Below are positions 5,140 through 6,687 of a DNA stretch of 6,687 bases, piece by piece. Origin of the DNA: JAGVXD01 sp964554415. Its GTDB lineage: Archaea; Nanobdellota; Nanobdellia; Pacearchaeales; GW2011-AR1. Position 1 is the stretch's first letter. Each line of letters begins with the position of its first letter. The DNA is taken from assembly GCA_964554415.1 (NCBI GenBank), contig CAZKON010000039.1:1-6687 (forward strand), written 5' to 3'. The notes below the pieces were generated by a model. That model made no database searches. It was not told the origin of the DNA and saw only the letters and a program-made list of their open reading frames with translations. A program made the position numbers and the translations under genes.

Positions 5140-5147
5140 TTTATATA
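5140..5147 (+). promoter_or_regulatory. TATA box of the 5169 gene
   Basis: TTTATATA is centred about 25 bases before ATG 5169, with no Shine-Dalgarno, predicting a leaderless transcript. Confidence 0.65.
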
Positions 5148-5168
5148 GAAGCCACTCTTTAATAAAAG

Positions 5169-5573
5169 ATGGTAAAATTAATGACTTTTTTTCTTTTCGT
5201 TCTAGGAATCTTAGCTATGACTGCAGTTGTTTCCGCGTACCCTCCCTATATGTATAAAGAGAATTATAATGGGCGTGTATTTTATACTCAGGCAGACACA
5301 GGTATGATGTTTGGTTCGTATACATATAAGACAATGTACAGAGAATATCCCCAGTTTATAACGAAAAATCGCGCTTACTTTGTTGATACTGAAAGAATTC
5401 GGTTTGCGCAAACTCCTGACTTTAGTCTGCGAGCGAGCAAACCGAATTCTCGAGGTGCTCAAGAACCCGAGTACATTCCAGACTTCAGTCCGCGGGTTCT
5501 TGGCAATATTGATTATCCTCGTTACGCAATGAATCGTAGGTCTGGAAAAGTTTACTATATACAACGCTCTTAA
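5169..5573 (+). CDS. Small secreted Tyr-rich protein of unknown function
   Basis: The protein has 134 residues. A Sec-type signal peptide covers residues 1-23: K3, the hydrophobic core LMTFFLFVLGILAMTAVV, and a probable cut at VSA-Y24. The mature part is basic and rich in tyrosine and arginine, with no cysteine, no second membrane segment and no domain I recognise. It reads like a small exported or cell-surface protein. Residues 76-112 are encoded by two nested palindromes and include the repeated peptide PDFS-(L/P)-R at 83-88 and 104-109, exactly 21 residues apart. This part may be an insertion tolerated between a Tyr-rich N-terminal part (to about 75) and the C-terminal tail (IDYPRYAMNRR to VYYIQRS). 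The start is supported by the TATA box and the signal peptide. It shares with the next gene its promoter type, export signal and aromatic composition, but no clear homology. Confidence 0.82.
   Translation: MVKLMTFFLFVLGILAMTAVVSAYPPYMYKENYNGRVFYTQADTGMMFGSYTYKTMYREYPQFITKNRAYFVDTERIRFAQTPDFSLRASKPNSRGAQEPEYIPDFSPRVLGNIDYPRYAMNRRSGKVYYIQRS
5394..5450 (+). repeat. Nested palindrome inside a coding region, copy 1
   Basis: AGAATTCGGTTTGC (5394-5407) is the exact complement of GCAAACCGAATTCT (5437-5450), 14 bp without mismatch, within codons 76-94 of the secreted-protein gene. Inside is GACT-TT-AGTC (5418-5427), part of CCTGACTTTAGTCTGCGAG (5415-5433), which recurs 63 bases later. The build (variable outer stem, inner hairpin with CTTTAG) matches D1 and D2 in the noncoding zone. 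Confidence 0.8.
5460..5502 (+). repeat. Nested palindrome inside a coding region, copy 2
   Basis: CAAGAACCCG (5460-5469) is the exact complement of CGGGTTCTTG (5493-5502). Inside is GACT-TC-AGTC (5481-5490), part of CCAGACTTCAGTCCGCGGG (5478-5496). The inner 19 bases match copy 1 at 15 positions, whereas the outer stem is unrelated to that of copy 1. It keeps the reading frame. Confidence 0.78.
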
Positions 5574-5668
5574 AGATTGAGCAATTTCTCATAAAGAAGT
5601 TATTCTCCTTCTGCACGCTCACCAGTTATTCTATCCAGATTCTAAGAAGCGCAATACCTAAGAGCGTT
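5563..5668 (+). repeat. Ten-bp inverted repeat joining a stop codon region to the next promoter
   Basis: AACGCTCTTA (5563-5572) spans the end of the 5169 gene and all but the last base of its TAA. TAAGAGCGTT (5659-5668) ends three bases before the TATA box at 5671. The match is perfect over 86 bases of spacer. It could close a 3' structure on the upstream transcript. The spacer holds no gene, only a T-rich stretch and a repeat of AGTTATTCT. Confidence 0.5.
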
Positions 5669-5670
5669 AG

Positions 5671-5679
5671 ATTTAAATA
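5671..5679 (+). promoter_or_regulatory. TATA box of the 5701 gene
   Basis: ATTTAAATA is centred 26 bases before ATG 5701. No Shine-Dalgarno is present, so the transcript is probably leaderless. Confidence 0.65.
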
Positions 5680-5700
5680 GATAGTTACTACTTTAAAATT

Positions 5701-6423
5701 ATGAACAAATCGCGCTTACTCGTTTTCGTAGGGTTGGTACTAATGATTTTCTTAAGTATGGTATATTCTGCAGAAGCCATCTCAATAGTTCGTACTCAAT
5801 CCAGCCCCGGTTCTGGCCCATACATCCAGCAGTACACAGTACAGAGCACACCTTCATGTTCAACGATTGGGCGTACATATACAAAATGCAGGCAAGATTA
5901 TTCTTCGATAGCTTATGCTCCACCAAGAGCCGATACAAGTTATTCAGCAACATTAAAGTATGCGGAATCTCCAGGAGAAGAAAGATATCCTCAGGAAACA
6001 ATGCGTGTCAATAGAAATTCTCAGGCAACTAACACTAATTTTGATAAAGCAGCATCTTCTTATGATTACCGCGGACCTATTTATGAAAGACGCATCATCT
6101 CGACAGACGATTTTATCCATGATGTATCAGCAAAATCAGGCTTTTTCTCCTCAAACAGCAAGGACCTTACAACGCGCTCAATCAGAAGCGAAGTAGTTGA
6201 GAAGTATGTTGGAGCAACAGAATCTTTGTATACAAACAGTAATAATAATAGAGTCTCTACGCAAAGCGCAAGCGATACAAGTACGCGCTCATATGACGGA
6301 GGATTTTCATTTGGCAAGCAGCGGATATTTGATGAGACAGAGTACGCAAGGGACTCATACTCAGGAGAGTATTATTATCGTCCAGTTTTCTCTCAAAAAG
6401 GTTACTTCAACTGGAAATATTAA
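5701..6423 (+). CDS. Secreted Ser/Tyr-rich protein of unknown function
   Basis: The protein has 240 residues. A signal peptide covers residues 1 to about 26: K3 and R5, the hydrophobic core LLVFVGLVLMIFLSMVY, and a likely cut after SAEA or VYSA. The mature chain is hydrophilic and rich in Ser, Tyr, Thr, Asn and Arg (SSYDYRG, TSTRSYDGG, SGEYYYRP). It has two cysteines (C53, C63) that could pair; the membrane-anchored DsbA-like protein encoded 1.4 kb upstream could form that bond. No domain is recognised and no membrane anchor or cell-wall sorting signal is seen; the C-terminus is aromatic (GYFNWKY). Low complexity and predicted export suggest a surface-layer, matrix or adhesion protein, which is inference. 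The start fits the TATA box at 5671-5679. Codon use shows no obvious break with neighbours, and no palindrome of the type in the 5169 gene was found inside. Confidence 0.82.
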   Translation: MNKSRLLVFVGLVLMIFLSMVYSAEAISIVRTQSSPGSGPYIQQYTVQSTPSCSTIGRTYTKCRQDYSSIAYAPPRADTSYSATLKYAESPGEERYPQETMRVNRNSQATNTNFDKAASSYDYRGPIYERRIISTDDFIHDVSAKSGFFSSNSKDLTTRSIRSEVVEKYVGATESLYTNSNNNRVSTQSASDTSTRSYDGGFSFGKQRIFDETEYARDSYSGEYYYRPVFSQKGYFNWKY

Positions 6424-6451
6424 AGATTTTGCTACAATCTCCCAGAAATAA

Positions 6452-6584
6452 AGAGATTTCCTAAGCCTTCGCTACATCAAGATTCTGGCAATTGAATCTT
6501 GAGTGCCGTCAAGGTTTGGAAAACCTTGAGGTCCCCACAGCAAGCTGATGGGGTATTACGCTCGGCTTCGAGACGGAAATCTCT
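6452..6584 (+). repeat. Palindromic element C: multi-hairpin unit closed by a 10-bp stem
   Basis: AGAGATTTCC (6452-6461) is the exact complement of GGAAATCTCT (6575-6584). AAGCC (6463-6467) with GGCTT (6564-6568) continues the closing stem. Inside are three hairpins in a row. TCAAGATTC (6477-6485) pairs with 6494-6502. After the linker GTGCCG, TCAAGGTTT (6509-6517) pairs with 6521-6529. CCCCA-CAG-CAAG-CTG-a-TGGGG (6533-6553) is followed by TATTACGC. The first two hairpins and linker match element B at 3966-4015. No gene lies between 6424 and the window end. Confidence 0.75.
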
Positions 6585-6585
6585 A

Positions 6586-6634
6586 ATTTCAAACTGGCGC
6601 AGCAAGCTGCGGGGTATTACACCCAGTTTGAAAT
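6586..6634 (+). repeat. Nested palindrome with CAAG loop
   Basis: ATTTCAAACTGG (6586-6597) is the exact complement of CCAGTTTGAAAT (6623-6634). Inside, CGCAG-CAAG-CTGCG (6598-6611) is followed by GGGTATTACAC. The inner motif repeats that of 6538-6559 (CAGCAAGCTG, then GGGGTATTAC), while the outer stem is unrelated. It has the same architecture as D1 and D2. Confidence 0.8.
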
Positions 6635-6651
6635 CAAAAAAACGATGCGCC
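6633..6651 (-). repeat. 19-base inverted repeat, right copy, with A7
   Basis: This is the perfect reverse complement of 4028-4046. As on the left, a nested palindrome begins immediately on the inner side: D1 on the left, the 6586-6634 palindrome on the right. The two copies therefore face each other across the three exported-protein genes. Confidence 0.75.
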
Positions 6652-6670
6652 CTCCGCACCTTAAAACGTC

Positions 6671-6687
6671 AGAAACTTTCAGTTTCT
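6671..6687 (-). repeat. Hairpin at the window edge, probably a further family member
   Basis: AGAAACT (6671-6677) pairs with AGTTTCT (6681-6687) around TTC. On the minus strand it reads AGAAACT-GAA-AGTTTCT, close to the TCAAGAACT-GAA-AGTTCTTGA hairpin of element A. It lies outside the right 19-base repeat, as element B does on the left, so it is probably the start of a unit cut by the window edge. Confidence 0.5.

Noticed and set aside
5699..6451. Alternative frames on both strands over the 5701 secreted-protein gene
   Set aside because: The frame at 5701 has a TATA box at the right distance and a signal peptide; the others have neither.

Overview
The window most likely comes from an archaeon, possibly of the DPANN or Woesearchaeota/Pacearchaeota kind. 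The main reason is promoter layout. Four genes (starts 2562 on the minus strand, 4255, 5169 and 5701 on the plus strand) have a TATA-like box (TTTAWATA type) centred about 25-27 bases upstream of the start codon, with no Shine-Dalgarno. That is the geometry of archaeal leaderless transcripts. The MNT/HEPN pair, the Holliday-junction-resolvase-like protein and the anchored thioredoxin-fold protein also fit. The lineage is an impression; no rRNA or other marker is present.

Left third (1-3000): an eroded defence and mobile-element zone. It holds the 3' part of a nucleotidyltransferase gene (2-406) followed by a ten-codon stub of a partner and frame-broken coding remains. Next is an intact two-gene MNT/HEPN operon on the minus strand (1662 to 539): a winged-helix nucleotidyltransferase overlapping a HEPN protein by ATGA, with a 14-bp palindrome at the expected transcription start. 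Beyond lie a frameshifted resolvase-like gene (2562 to 1956), the tail of another broken gene, and the C-terminal third of a YREK-type transposase (2667-2996).

Middle (3000-4250): an RRM RNA-binding protein (3218-3523). It is the only gene with a strong Shine-Dalgarno and is followed by a clean hairpin/T-tract terminator. Then come about 700 bases without a gene, packed with nested hairpins, a three-way junction and a T7 tract. This zone may be a structured RNA, a palindromic repeat cluster, or both.

Right part (4255-6687): three genes for exported proteins, each with its own promoter. They are a membrane-anchored DsbA-like thiol oxidoreductase/isomerase with a CPVC site and two Tyr/Ser-rich secreted proteins of unknown function. 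A second palindrome cluster follows (6452-6687).

The most notable feature is a family of nested palindromes. Each has an outer stem whose sequence differs from copy to copy, enclosing an inner hairpin with a recurring loop (TTTA, TTCA or CAAG). They lie at 4044-4153, at 6533-6634, and inside the secreted-protein gene at 5394-5502, where two copies sit in frame exactly 21 codons apart. The two intergenic clusters also carry a perfect 19-base sequence with a T7/A7 run in opposite orientation (4028-4046 and 6633-6651), bracketing the three exported-protein genes.
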